A stretch of DNA of 30,526 nucleotides from JBBQYA01 sp038209155 (GCA_038209155.1 JBBQYA010000028.1:1-30526), one strand, 5' to 3'; shown: positions 6,363-15,214, counted from the first letter of the stretch. Numbers and translations: made by a program. Notes: a model not told the origin generated them from the letters alone.

Positions 6363-8740
6363 TGAACATATTTTTATTAATAAAAAAAAATAAAGTGGAT
6401 ATAAAAAAAAATCTTGAAAAATTGCTACTATTAGTAATACTTTTTACTTTCCTTATCTCTAATTCATTTGCACAATCAACAACAAATTTTTCAGGGAAAG
6501 TAGTTCGCTACCATTTATATGTAAAAGACACAATCGTTAATTTTTCTGGAAAGGAAAAACGTGCCATCGCCGTAAATGGACAAATACCCATGCCAACCTT
6601 AACTTTTACCGAAGGTGATACCGCAGAAATTTATGTACATAATCTGTTAAAAGAATCAACTTCTTTACACTGGCATGGATTAATGCTTCCCAATAAGGAA
6701 GATGGCGTTCCAAATCTTACGCAAATGCCAATCGAACCAAATTCAACTCATATTTATAAATTTCCGATCATCCAAAATGGCACACACTGGTATCATAGCC
6801 ATAGCGGTTTGCAAGAACAAATTGGAATGTATGGAAATTTTGTAATGAACAAACGGGCAGATGACAAATCCTTTAGAATAGGCATTGACGATTTACCAAC
6901 CTTTCCAATTATTTTAAGCGAATGGACAGATTACAAACCCGAAAATGTAGATCGTATGCTTCATAACGCATCTGACTGGTTTGCTTTGCGCAAAAATGCT
7001 GTTCAAAGTTATGCTGAAGCAATGAAAGATGGTCATTTTATTACTAAACTAAAAAATGAATGGAAACGGATGCTTGCTATGGATGTGAGCGATATTTATT
7101 ATGATAAAATATTAATAAATGGTGGTTCTGAAAATGAGATCAAATCTGCATCATCCATTGCAACATCATCAACTTCCCTACCCTCTACAGCACCACCCTT
7201 CAGGGCAGGAACAAAAATAAGATTGAGAATTTCAAATGGTGGAGCATCCTCCTATTTTTGGTTGCACTATGCAGGTGGTAAAATCTTGGTTGTTGCTAGT
7301 GATGGTAATGATGTAATACCTGTTGAAGTTGACAGGTTGCTAATTGCTGTTTCAGAAACCTATGATGTAATAGTTACTATTCCAGCTGAAGGTACAGCCT
7401 ATGAATTTTTAGCAACTACAGAAGATAGAACCAATTCAGCTTCTATTTATATTGGTAATGGAATTAAACAACTCATTTCTCCAATGCCAAGATTAAAATA
7501 TTTTGAAGGCATGAAAATGATGAACGGCATGATGAAAATGAACGGTGATTTAGATGGGATGGGTATGCAGATGAGCCTAAATCAAATGGATATGAATGTA
7601 GTAATGTATCCTGAGATTACAGGTGAACAAGAAAAAATGAAACATGATAATATGAAGGGAATGGAAATGAAAAAAGACCATCCCAATCACTCAAAAAATC
7701 AATACAATTCAAATGCTCTTTCAGATATTACAACACTCAACTATGCAATGTTGGAATCTCCTGTGAAAACCAATCTTCCTAAAGATGCATCTGTTAAAGT
7801 TTTGAATTTTGAATTGACTGGAAACATGAACCGCTACATCTGGAGTATGGATAATAAAGTAATATCAGAAGCAGAAAAAATCTTAATAAAAAAAGGGGAA
7901 ATTGTTCGTTTAATTTTATACAACGGCTCAATGATGCGGCATCCAATGCACCTACATGGCCACGACTTTAGAGTCATAAACGGGCAAGGAGATTTTGCTC
8001 CAATGAAAAACATCATTGACATTATGCCAATGGAAACCGATACCCTAGAGTTTTACGCCAATGCAGAAGGCGATTGGTTTTTTCATTGCCATGTACTATA
8101 TCACATGATGAGTGGAATGGGAAGAGTGTTTAGTTACGAAAATCAAGTTCCAAATCCGCTAATTCCAAATCCTAAACTGGCACAACGAAAGCTATTCGCC
8201 GACGACAGAATGTTTCGTTTAATGGCGGAGAATGATGTTGCAACCAATGGAAATGATGGAATGGCAATGATACAAAATACTCGTTGGAGCATTGGCACTG
8301 AATGGCGTTTAGGATATAATAACAAAAATGGATATGAAACTGAAACCCATATTGGAAGATACATAGGTAAAATGCAATGGCTGATGCCATTTATAGGTTT
8401 TGATTGGAGGTATAGAAAACTGGGGATTGATGAAAAAGAAACAAATCTTTTTGAACAAACTAATACTAAGGATAATAGATCTGTATTTAGCGTAGGCTTT
8501 AACTATACTTTGCCCATGTTAGTTCGCTTTCAGACAGAAGTTTTCACAGATGGCATTTTCCGATTGCAATTAATGAGAGAAGATATTCCAGTTACCAAAC
8601 GGATTCGATTAGCACTTATGGTTAATACGGATAAAGAATATATGGGAGGACTAAACTATATCTTAAAACGAAATTTTTCTTTACGCACACATTATGATAG
8701 CGACATGGGTTTCGGAGCAGGTTTAAGTTTAAATTATTGA
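6362..8740 (+). CDS. copA: Multicopper oxidase (CopA-like) with Met-rich insert and CopB-like C-terminal segment
   Basis: Periplasmic or outer-membrane-associated copper oxidase of 792 aa, probably oxidising Cu(I) to the less toxic Cu(II). The N-terminus is basic, then hydrophobic (LLLLVILFTFLISNSFAQ), a Sec signal with a long n-region. The cupredoxin copper motifs are complete: HWHG at 103-106, HWYHSH at 142-147, HPMHLHGH at 527-534, and HCHVLYH at 575-581 with axial Met586. A Met/His-rich insert spans ~384-445. Residues ~615-792 are not cupredoxin: they contain alternating polar/aromatic strands (WSIGTEWRLGY, MQWLMPFIGFDWRY, FSVGFNYTLP, FGAGLSLNY) that resemble the outer-membrane copper protein CopB. 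The start codon overlaps the ATPase stop by one base. No other plausible start with a full signal peptide is seen. Confidence 0.9.
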   Translation: MNIFLLIKKNKVDIKKNLEKLLLLVILFTFLISNSFAQSTTNFSGKVVRYHLYVKDTIVNFSGKEKRAIAVNGQIPMPTLTFTEGDTAEIYVHNLLKESTSLHWHGLMLPNKEDGVPNLTQMPIEPNSTHIYKFPIIQNGTHWYHSHSGLQEQIGMYGNFVMNKRADDKSFRIGIDDLPTFPIILSEWTDYKPENVDRMLHNASDWFALRKNAVQSYAEAMKDGHFITKLKNEWKRMLAMDVSDIYYDKILINGGSENEIKSASSIATSSTSLPSTAPPFRAGTKIRLRISNGGASSYFWLHYAGGKILVVASDGNDVIPVEVDRLLIAVSETYDVIVTIPAEGTAYEFLATTEDRTNSASIYIGNGIKQLISPMPRLKYFEGMKMMNGMMKMNGDLDGMGMQMSLNQMDMNVVMYPEITGEQEKMKHDNMKGMEMKKDHPNHSKNQYNSNALSDITTLNYAMLESPVKTNLPKDASVKVLNFELTGNMNRYIWSMDNKVISEAEKILIKKGEIVRLILYNGSMMRHPMHLHGHDFRVINGQGDFAPMKNIIDIMPMETDTLEFYANAEGDWFFHCHVLYHMMSGMGRVFSYENQVPNPLIPNPKLAQRKLFADDRMFRLMAENDVATNGNDGMAMIQNTRWSIGTEWRLGYNNKNGYETETHIGRYIGKMQWLMPFIGFDWRYRKLGIDEKETNLFEQTNTKDNRSVFSVGFNYTLPMLVRFQTEVFTDGIFRLQLMREDIPVTKRIRLALMVNTDKEYMGGLNYILKRNFSLRTHYDSDMGFGAGLSLNY

Positions 8741-8777
8741 AAGATAGCATCTCTGAAATCAAAATTTAGAAAAAAAA

Positions 8778-9146
8778 ATGAAACTAAAAGCAAAAATGCC
8801 TTCAACTCTAAAACCATTTTATGAAAAGGAACTATTGGATGCTAAATCAGCATTTTTAGAAAATTATCTCCAGCAAACTTGGCGACATTTAGAAAGGGCG
8901 CATGTAATTGGACAACCTTACCCCATTGAACATACTGTTGTTCATTGGAAAATGCTGTTATTTGGAATTAAAATCAAAAACAAAAATGAAATAATTGGAC
9001 AAATCCCTAGGTTGTTGGTAGGTGGGGTAAAATCTTTTGTTGGAAAAATACCTTTAGGAAATACAGGAGGTGCTAACGTTCCGCCTATGCAACCCATGGA
9101 AATTGAACAAGATTTATTAACTATTATAAGAAATAATACAAAATGA
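8778..9146 (+). CDS. DUF3703 domain protein
   Basis: A 122 aa protein of unknown function, recognised by the family pattern: AHVIGQ, then HTVVHWKMLLFG, then EIIGQIPRLLVGG, and the glycine-rich end GKIPLGNTGGANV. It has no signal peptide and no cysteines, but several His (37, 41, 51, 56 region). The AHVIGQ and HTVVHW blocks suggest a helical His-lined site. DUF3703 genes are often found near metal-resistance genes in Bacteroidota and Proteobacteria, in agreement with its place 37 bp after the multicopper oxidase. It is probably the last member of the ATPase-oxidase transcript. No biochemical role is known to me. Confidence 0.82.
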   Translation: MKLKAKMPSTLKPFYEKELLDAKSAFLENYLQQTWRHLERAHVIGQPYPIEHTVVHWKMLLFGIKIKNKNEIIGQIPRLLVGGVKSFVGKIPLGNTGGANVPPMQPMEIEQDLLTIIRNNTK

Positions 9147-9345
9147 AAGCGATAAATACTTTATACTTATCAATCGAAATATGAAAATTGCAGAATCAAA
9201 ATTTATCAATAGTTACTATCTTTAAAATAGAATTGAAGTAAAAGTTAAAAGGATAAAGTAAATATTAAAACTTTAAAATTTCACTCAGATTAAACTTAAG
9301 GAATAGCAAAAATTGAAGTACGTTACACTGAAACAAATTGAATGA

Positions 9346-9981
9346 ATGAGTATAATAACAGAATCAAAACAACATTGGGAAAATGTGTTTGCTACCAAAC
9401 ATGAAACAGAAGTAAGTTGGTTTCAGCAATACCCAAAAACATCTATAGAATTTTTAGAACTGTTCAATTTACCGCTAACCGCAAATATCATTGATGTCGG
9501 CGGTGGCGACAGTCATTTTGTGGATGCACTTTTAGATAAAGGATTTCAAAATATTTATGTTTTAGATATTTCTTCTAATGCTATCGAAAGAGCAAAAAAA
9601 CGCTTAGGCGATAAAGCAAACAATGTAAATTGGATTGTAAGCGATATAGTAGAATTTCAAACCAAAATTAAGTTTGATTTTTGGCATGATAGAGCAGCTT
9701 TTCATTTTCAAACCGAAGAAATAAACATCAATAAGTACGTAACTCTTGCCACCAACGCAATTAAACAAAATGGATATTTAATTCTTGGAACCTTTTCAGA
9801 AGATGGACCTAAAAAATGCAGTGGTTTAGAAATCACACAGTATAACGAAATAAGTATGAGTGCAAAATTTGAAAGTGCATTTAAAAGAATAAAATGCATC
9901 ACTGAAAACCATATAACACCCTCTAATTCCACACAAAATTTTCTGTTTTGCAGTTTTCAAAAATTACTACACAAACTTTAA
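9346..9981 (+). CDS. Class I SAM-dependent methyltransferase
   Basis: A 211 aa Rossmann-fold methyltransferase. Motif I IIDVGGGDSHFVD is at ~48-60 and the acidic motif II residue is Asp74 in YVLDIS. The motif IV region reads FDFWHDRAAFHF at ~110-121, and the later strand is GYLILGTFSEDGPKKCSGL. The N-terminus HWENVFATKHETEVSWFQ is typical of a small-molecule methyltransferase subgroup that often travels with metal or metalloid genes in Bacteroidota. The substrate is unknown; Cys in the KKCSGLEI block is a feature of this subgroup. It is separated from the DUF3703 gene by about 200 bp with no clear promoter match, so membership of the copper island is uncertain. Its end faces scpA with only 21 bp between the stops and no terminator visible. 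Confidence 0.78.
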   Translation: MSIITESKQHWENVFATKHETEVSWFQQYPKTSIEFLELFNLPLTANIIDVGGGDSHFVDALLDKGFQNIYVLDISSNAIERAKKRLGDKANNVNWIVSDIVEFQTKIKFDFWHDRAAFHFQTEEININKYVTLATNAIKQNGYLILGTFSEDGPKKCSGLEITQYNEISMSAKFESAFKRIKCITENHITPSNSTQNFLFCSFQKLLHKL

Positions 9982-10002
9982 TAATCCAAATCATTTCAAA
10001 AA

Positions 10003-10773
10003 TTACCCAATTTTCCGAACCCAGAAATTATTAAATCCTTCCCCTAAATTTAATTCGATTAATTGCTGTTGCAGCATTTCCAAAATAGCCATGAAAGAAT
10101 AAATTAATTGAACTTTATCTTTAGAATCCAACATCATTTGCTGGAAAGACAAAGTTTTATTCATTGCTAGTAATTGTTGAATCTGTCTTTTTTGCTCCTC
10201 AATGCTATAAGGATACTGAACCACCACATGCCTATCATCTCGTTTTTCTTGTTCGGAGCGCGACATTACTTTTTCATACACCAAAAGCAATTTATACAAA
10301 TCCAAAGTGCTCATTTCATCTTCTGGCCCTGCATTCTGCATAATTTGTTGAAGCTCATTTTCTACATATCCTCTTTTTTCTATCTGAAATCTAGTGTCTT
10401 CCAAAAGCGAAAACTCAGGTATAGTATCTTTAAATTGTTTATAAATCAACAACCTATTTATTAATTCCTCTTTTGGATCTATCTCATTTCCCGTTTCATC
10501 CAATTGCGGACGAGGCAAAAGCATCTTTGCCTTAATGCGCATCAGAGTAGCTGCTACGTAAATAAATTCGCTAGCAACTTCCATATTTATGGCATTCAAG
10601 CGATGAATATAATTCAAAAAATCATTTGTAATTTTCGAGATGGGTATATTGTAAATATCCAACTCATCTCGCTCAATGAAAAATAATAATAAATCAAACG
10701 GCCCTTCAAATTCAGGGAGATTTATTTCAAATTCAGTTTCTGTATTCTCTCCTGAAAAATATTCCTTATTCAC
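10003..10773 (-). CDS. scpA: Segregation and condensation protein A
   Basis: ScpA (kleisin) of the bacterial SMC-ScpAB condensin complex, needed for chromosome compaction and segregation. It is 256 aa, the usual size. The N-terminal signature FEGPFDLLLFFIERDELDIYNIPIS is intact (residues ~22-46), followed by the helix FLNYIHRLNAINMEVASEFIYVAATLMRIKAKMLLPR that binds SMC, and a C-terminal winged-helix region. The start is GTG at 10773, with no in-frame ATG before the conserved block. The open frame continues upstream, so the exact start is uncertain by a few residues. It begins 29 bp after the last copy of the T9SS-like array, same strand, and may be read through from it. Divergence and spacing suggest the array was inserted or expanded just upstream. 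Confidence 0.95.
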   Translation of the reverse strand: MNKEYFSGENTETEFEINLPEFEGPFDLLLFFIERDELDIYNIPISKITNDFLNYIHRLNAINMEVASEFIYVAATLMRIKAKMLLPRPQLDETGNEIDPKEELINRLLIYKQFKDTIPEFSLLEDTRFQIEKRGYVENELQQIMQNAGPEDEMSTLDLYKLLLVYEKVMSRSEQEKRDDRHVVVQYPYSIEEQKRQIQQLLAMNKTLSFQQMMLDSKDKVQLIYSFMAILEMLQQQLIELNLGEGFNNFWVRKIG

Positions 10774-10802
10774 AAAGCAAATCTTATAAAAAAAATAACA
10801 CT

Positions 10803-12095
10803 TTATGGATTTATAATATCAGCAGCTGCTTTTAATTCTGCAACACTATTACCACTAGTTCCTCTAGCATATAAATAGGCTAAACTTAGTTTGATTTTAC
10901 CACCTATTGGTAAAACAAATGGACCAACAGATCCCATAATGCGCCTATCTTGTGGGATATTAGATTCTGTTTCTTCTGACCAAGTCTGGCCTGGAAATGC
11001 AGGATCTGTATTACTTGGATAAGTGAAAGAGCAAATGTTAGAACTAGCTGGATCATAACCCGTGCCTCCGAAAGTTTGAGGTGTTCCATCACTCCATTTT
11101 CCTGTTAGCAAATTATGAATCTGTTCATCAGTTAGATCTGTTATTCCTGTACTAATAGTATTAGCAAACGATAAACTTTTTACTAAAGGGTGATTTAAAA
11201 AAATAATACCTTGAGCAGGTGGATTTAAGCCATAACCAAAAGTAGTCTCATCATCATTATCTCCATTATATCCAAAAATCATATCTCGTCCTACATCTGT
11301 ACCTATAAAATCATCTTGATAATTTCCAATATCAAGATCTGACCACTGACCCAAGTAAAAATCGGAATAAGTATTATTTGAACGATTAATTATAGTGTAA
11401 TCTATAAATAAGGCATAACCCAACGGTGCAACTTGATCGAAGGCAAATATTTCAGTTTGGATTTCTATACCTAAAGACTTATCTAAAGGAACACTTAACT
11501 GTTTAAAATCATTATTAATAAAAAAACAATATTGATCTCCTTTGATTAATGGATATTCTCCTATTCTAGGCTCATATATTCCATTAGAATTTAAATCATT
11601 GAAAGGAGCAAGCTTGATATTATTATTACTAACATCATTCCCAGGCCAAGTCAAAATTTCATTTGGGATAATATAGCTTGGATTATTAAAATTAATTATA
11701 AATGATTCTATTTTTGATTTCTCAATACACCAAACATGATCCCATTGGCTGGGACTGCTTGGCAATTTAGTAATACTATCGATTGGACCAGGTTCGTAAA
11801 AATCATTCTGTTGGGCATATCTGGAATTTGAGGCTCTAATTTGATTATTTTGATCTCTACCGGCAATATCTAAGCCGCTAGCGAAAACAGTATACTTATT
11901 AGATCCTTTAGGTACTTCAAAATTTGACGTCCTATCATTTAAAAAAAGAATACCAGAACCTAAAAAAGATGCATTAATGTTTCCAATATTGATTGTTCCT
12001 TTGCCTTGGGCTCTATATCTTGTACTTTGACTATACACATTCGTAATAGTACACACCAAAAATATTAGGGTCGAAAAGTAGATTTTTGCTTTCAT
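10803..12095 (-). CDS. Tandem array copy 1: tail-less secreted-protein paralogue
   Basis: A 430 aa protein of unknown function. The signal peptide (MKAKIYFSTLIFLVC, cleavage near YSQ) is shared almost identically with the two neighbouring copies. The body contains WCIEKSKIE, WPGNDVSN, an Asp-rich DLNSNGIYEP motif that looks like a calcium-binding loop, GDQYCFF, DYTIINRS, WSDLDIGN, GTDVGRDMI, GYNGDNDDE and QGIIFLNHP. The last block ends LSLAYLYARGTSGNSVAELKAAADIINP, exactly where the 533 aa relative continues with a linker and T9SS sorting tail. Here it stops. Without that tail it should not be handled by the type IX system, so it may stay in the periplasm or be non-functional. Unlike the other two copies, no tail remnant lies downstream. 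No promoter match is seen upstream, so it is probably co-transcribed with the other copies. Confidence 0.8.
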   Translation of the reverse strand: MKAKIYFSTLIFLVCTITNVYSQSTRYRAQGKGTINIGNINASFLGSGILFLNDRTSNFEVPKGSNKYTVFASGLDIAGRDQNNQIRASNSRYAQQNDFYEPGPIDSITKLPSSPSQWDHVWCIEKSKIESFIINFNNPSYIIPNEILTWPGNDVSNNNIKLAPFNDLNSNGIYEPRIGEYPLIKGDQYCFFINNDFKQLSVPLDKSLGIEIQTEIFAFDQVAPLGYALFIDYTIINRSNNTYSDFYLGQWSDLDIGNYQDDFIGTDVGRDMIFGYNGDNDDETTFGYGLNPPAQGIIFLNHPLVKSLSFANTISTGITDLTDEQIHNLLTGKWSDGTPQTFGGTGYDPASSNICSFTYPSNTDPAFPGQTWSEETESNIPQDRRIMGSVGPFVLPIGGKIKLSLAYLYARGTSGNSVAELKAAADIINP

Positions 12096-12162
12096 TTTAA
12101 TAAATTTAAAAAGGTTATTCTATTTCTTAAATAAAGTTTTGTTTTCTGATTTAAAGGCTCTA

Positions 12163-12345
12163 TTATCTTGCAATGATTATCCTCTTATTAGAAACAGTTT
12201 GCTTTGTTTTTAGATTAACATTATACACTCCATTTGCTAAAGCACTTCCATTTATGATAAATGGAAAATTCTTAACATCTCTAAATTGCTGAACTAACAT
12301 TCCTTTCATATTAAATTTTTGAATAATAAAAATGTTATAATCCCA
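12163..12345 (-). pseudogene. Out-of-frame T9SS sorting-tail remnant (copy 2)
   Basis: Downstream of the copy-2 stop a 60-codon frame without internal stops reads WDYNIFIIQKFNMKGMLV, QQFRDVKNFPFIINGS, ALANGVYNVNLKTKQ, TVSNKRIIIAR and stop. From MKGM onward it matches the last ~47 residues of the 533 aa protein (MKGMIVQQFRDV to IIIAR) almost residue for residue. It is separated from copy 2 by its TAG/TAA stops and a frame change, and has no start codon. It is a relic of a sorting domain that the ancestral paralogue had. The first half of the tail and the linker are missing. Confidence 0.8.
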
Positions 12346-12367
12346 GTAATCTTAAAAAAATCACAAA

Positions 12368-13666
12368 CTATGGATTTATAATATCAGCAGCTGCTTTTAA
12401 TTCTGCAACACTATTACCGCTAGTTCCTCTAGCATATAAATACGCTAAACTAAGTTTGATTCTACCACCTATTGGTAAAACAAAAGGACCTGCAGATCCA
12501 ATAACTCTTCTATCTTGTGGGAAATTACCCTCTGTTTCTTCTGACCAAGTCTGGCCTAGAAAAGCAGGATCAGTATTACTGGGATAAGTAAAGGAGCAAA
12601 TATTAGAACTAGCTGGATCATAACCAGAGCCTCCATAGGTAAGAGGTGTTCCATCTGTCCATTTGCCAGATAATAAATTATGAATTTGCTCATCATTTTC
12701 TGTATTACCTGTTGCTAGTGGAGGATTAGTAGGCGCAAATGCAAAACTTTTTGATAAAGGGTGATTTAAAAAAATGATACCTTGAGCAGGAGGATTTATG
12801 CCATAACCTGAAATACCCTCGTCATCATTATCTCCATTATATCCATAAATCATATCGCGTCCTACGTCTGTTCCTATAAAATCATCTAAAAAATTTCCTA
12901 TATCAAGATCTGACCACTGACCCATGTAAAAATCGGTATAAGTATTATTTGAACGATTAATTATAGTGTAATCTATAAATAAGGCATTACCCAACGGTGC
13001 AACTTGATCAAAGGCAAATATTTCAGTTTGAATTTCTACGCCTAAAGACTTATCTAGTAGAGAACTTAACTGTTTAAAATCATTATTAACAAAAAAACAA
13101 TATTGATCTCCTTTAATTAGTGGATACTCTCCTATTCTAGGCTCATATATTCCATTAGAATTTAAATCATTGAAAGGAGCAAGCTTGATATTACTATTAC
13201 TAACATCATTCCCTGGCCAAGTCAAAATTTCGTTTGGGATAATGTAGGTTGGATTATTAAAATTAATTATAAATGATTCTATTTTTGATTTCTCTATACA
13301 CCAAACATGATCCCAGATTCTAGGATCACTAGGGATTTTTGTAATACTATCTATTGGTCCTGACTCGTAAAAATCATTTTGCTGCCCATATCTGGTATTT
13401 GAAGCTCTTATTTGATTATTTTGATCTCTACCGGCAATATCTAAACTACTAGCAAAAACAGTGTGTTTGCTAGAACCTTTAGGAACTTCGAAAATAAAAT
13501 TTAAACCGTCAAAAAATAGCATTCCAGAACAGGAAAATGATGTATTTATATTCCCAATATTGATTTTTCCTTTACTTTGTGGTTGGTATCTTGCGTTTTG
13601 GCTGTATACATTCGCAATAGTACACACCAAAAATATTAGGGTCGAAAAGTAGATTTTTGCTTTCAT
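12368..13666 (-). CDS. Tandem array copy 2: tail-less secreted-protein paralogue
   Basis: A 432 aa paralogue of copies 1 and 3, with the same signal peptide and long identical blocks (for example NDLNSNGIYEPRIGEYP and GKTDGTP-type segments with GSGYDPASSNIC). The body is of unknown function; the Asp/Asn-rich loops suggest calcium binding. It ends at IINP before any sorting tail. Differences from its neighbours are concentrated in a few loops: the LFFDGLNFIF segment near residue 50 and the FAFAPTNPPLATGNTEN segment near residue 305. The start codon is 67 bp after the end of the copy-3 tail remnant, the same spacing as in the other repeats, so the unit was duplicated with its leader. Frame and codon use look intact, so it may be expressed. 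Confidence 0.8.
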   Translation of the reverse strand: MKAKIYFSTLIFLVCTIANVYSQNARYQPQSKGKINIGNINTSFSCSGMLFFDGLNFIFEVPKGSSKHTVFASSLDIAGRDQNNQIRASNTRYGQQNDFYESGPIDSITKIPSDPRIWDHVWCIEKSKIESFIINFNNPTYIIPNEILTWPGNDVSNSNIKLAPFNDLNSNGIYEPRIGEYPLIKGDQYCFFVNNDFKQLSSLLDKSLGVEIQTEIFAFDQVAPLGNALFIDYTIINRSNNTYTDFYMGQWSDLDIGNFLDDFIGTDVGRDMIYGYNGDNDDEGISGYGINPPAQGIIFLNHPLSKSFAFAPTNPPLATGNTENDEQIHNLLSGKWTDGTPLTYGGSGYDPASSNICSFTYPSNTDPAFLGQTWSEETEGNFPQDRRVIGSAGPFVLPIGGRIKLSLAYLYARGTSGNSVAELKAAADIINP

Positions 13667-13734
13667 TTTAATGAATTTAAAAAGGTTATTTTTTTTTCTT
13701 AAACAAATTTTTATTCTCTGATTTGAAGATTCTA

Positions 13735-13917
13735 TTATCTTGCAATGATTATCCTCTTATTAGAAACAGTTTGCTTTGTTTTTAGATTAACATTATACAC
13801 TCCATTTGCTAAACCACTTCCATTTATGATAAATGGAAAATTCTTAACATCTCTAAATTGCTGAACTAACATTCCTTTTATATTAAATTTTTGAATAATA
13901 AAAATGTTATAATCCCA
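13735..13917 (-). pseudogene. Out-of-frame T9SS sorting-tail remnant (copy 3)
   Basis: Same structure and length (60 codons plus stop) as the remnant at 12163-12345: begins WDYNIFIIQKFN, continues IKGMLVQQFRDVKNF, and ends NVNLKTKQ and KRIIIAR. It differs from the other remnant at only a few residues (Ile for Met before KGM, Gly for Ala in NGSGLANG). It follows the TAG stop of copy 3 in another frame, with stops between. Its position, 68 bp before the next copy's start, shows it belongs to the duplicated unit. Confidence 0.8.
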
Positions 13918-13939
13918 GTAATCTTAAAAAAATCACAAA

Positions 13940-15214
13940 CTATGGATTAATAATATCAGCTGCTGCTTTTAATTCTGCAATACTATTACCACTAGTTCCT
14001 CTAGCATATAAATACGCCAAACTAAGTTTAATTCTATCACCTATTGGTAAAACAAGAGGTCCTGTAGATCCAATAACTCGTCTATCATGTGGGTAATTAG
14101 ACGCTGTTTCTTCTGACCAAGTCTGACCTACAAAGGCAGAATCTGTATTATTAGGAAACATATATGAGCAAAAATTTAAACTAGTTGGATCATGTCCCGT
14201 TCCTCCAAAAGTAAGCGGAGTGCCATCAGCCCATTTTCCAGATAATAAGAAATGAGCTTGTTCATCTGTATTGTCGTTTTCAAATATTGCAAAACTATTA
14301 ATATTGTTAAATGACAAGCTTTTTGATAAAGGGTGATTCAAAAAAATAATACCTTGAGCAGGTGGATTTATGCCATAACCTGAAATACCCTCGTCATCAT
14401 TATCTCCATTATATCCATAAATCATATCGCGACCAACATCTGTACCGACAAAATCATCTACAGGGTTGCCAATGTCAAGATCAGACCATTGACCCATATA
14501 AAAATCGGTATAAGTATTATTTGAACGATTAATTATAGTGTAATCTATAAATAAGGCATCACCCAACGGTGCAATTTGATTAAAGGCAAATATTTCAGTC
14601 TGGATTTCTACACCTAAAGATTTATCTTGAGAATTTGTTAATTGATTAAAATCATTATTCACGAAAAAACAATATTGATCTCCTTTAATTAGTGGATACT
14701 CTCCTGTTCTAGGCTCATATATTCCATTAGAATTTAAATCATTGAAAGGAGCAAGCTTGATATTATTATTACTAACATCATTCCCTGGCCAAGTCAAAAT
14801 TTCATTTGGGATAATGTAAGTTGGATTATTAAAATTAATTATAAATGATTCTATTTTTGATTTCTCTATACACCAAAGATTATCCCATTGACTAGGGTTG
14901 TTTGGCAATTTTGTAATACTGTCGATTGGTCCAGGCTCATAGAAATCATTTCTTTGCCCATATCTGGACGCTGAAGCTCTAATCTGATTATTTTGATCTC
15001 TACCAGCAATTATTAATCCACTAGCATAAACAGTGTGCCGATTAGAACCTTTTGGCACTTCGAAACTTGCCTCTTGATATAAAAATAATCGCCCATAGCT
15101 TAGAAAGGATGCATTTATATTTCCTATATTGATAGTTCCTTTTCTTTGACTATATACATTCGCAATAGAACACACCAAAAATATTAGGGTCGAAAAGTAG
15201 ATTTTTGCTTTCAT
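13940..15214 (-). CDS. Tandem array copy 3: tail-less secreted-protein paralogue
   Basis: The most divergent of the three short paralogues (424 aa). The signal peptide (MKAKIYFSTLIFLVCSIANV) is followed directly by QRKGTINIGNINASF: about 8 residues present in the other copies after YSQ are missing. The core is the same: WCIEKSKIE, WPGNDVSN, DLNSNGIYEPRTGEYP, DYTIINRS, WSDLDIGN, GTDVGRDMIYGYNGDNDD. The variable loop after LSKSLSF reads NNINSFAIFENDN. It ends IINP with TAG. It starts 67 bp after the stop of the 533 aa gene, so it is the first copy downstream of that gene and probably shares its transcript. Function is unknown. Confidence 0.8.
   Translation of the reverse strand: MKAKIYFSTLIFLVCSIANVYSQRKGTINIGNINASFLSYGRLFLYQEASFEVPKGSNRHTVYASGLIIAGRDQNNQIRASASRYGQRNDFYEPGPIDSITKLPNNPSQWDNLWCIEKSKIESFIINFNNPTYIIPNEILTWPGNDVSNNNIKLAPFNDLNSNGIYEPRTGEYPLIKGDQYCFFVNNDFNQLTNSQDKSLGVEIQTEIFAFNQIAPLGDALFIDYTIINRSNNTYTDFYMGQWSDLDIGNPVDDFVGTDVGRDMIYGYNGDNDDEGISGYGINPPAQGIIFLNHPLSKSLSFNNINSFAIFENDNTDEQAHFLLSGKWADGTPLTFGGTGHDPTSLNFCSYMFPNNTDSAFVGQTWSEETASNYPHDRRVIGSTGPLVLPIGDRIKLSLAYLYARGTSGNSIAELKAAADIINP

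Noticed and set aside
10174..10686. + strand frames opposite scpA
   Set aside because: scpA on the - strand has its full signature; the + strand frames are shadows.
10803..15214. Mobile element as the cause of the tandem copies
   Set aside because: No transposase, terminal inverted repeats or target-site duplications are visible; equal unit spacing with shared leaders is better explained by unequal crossing-over.
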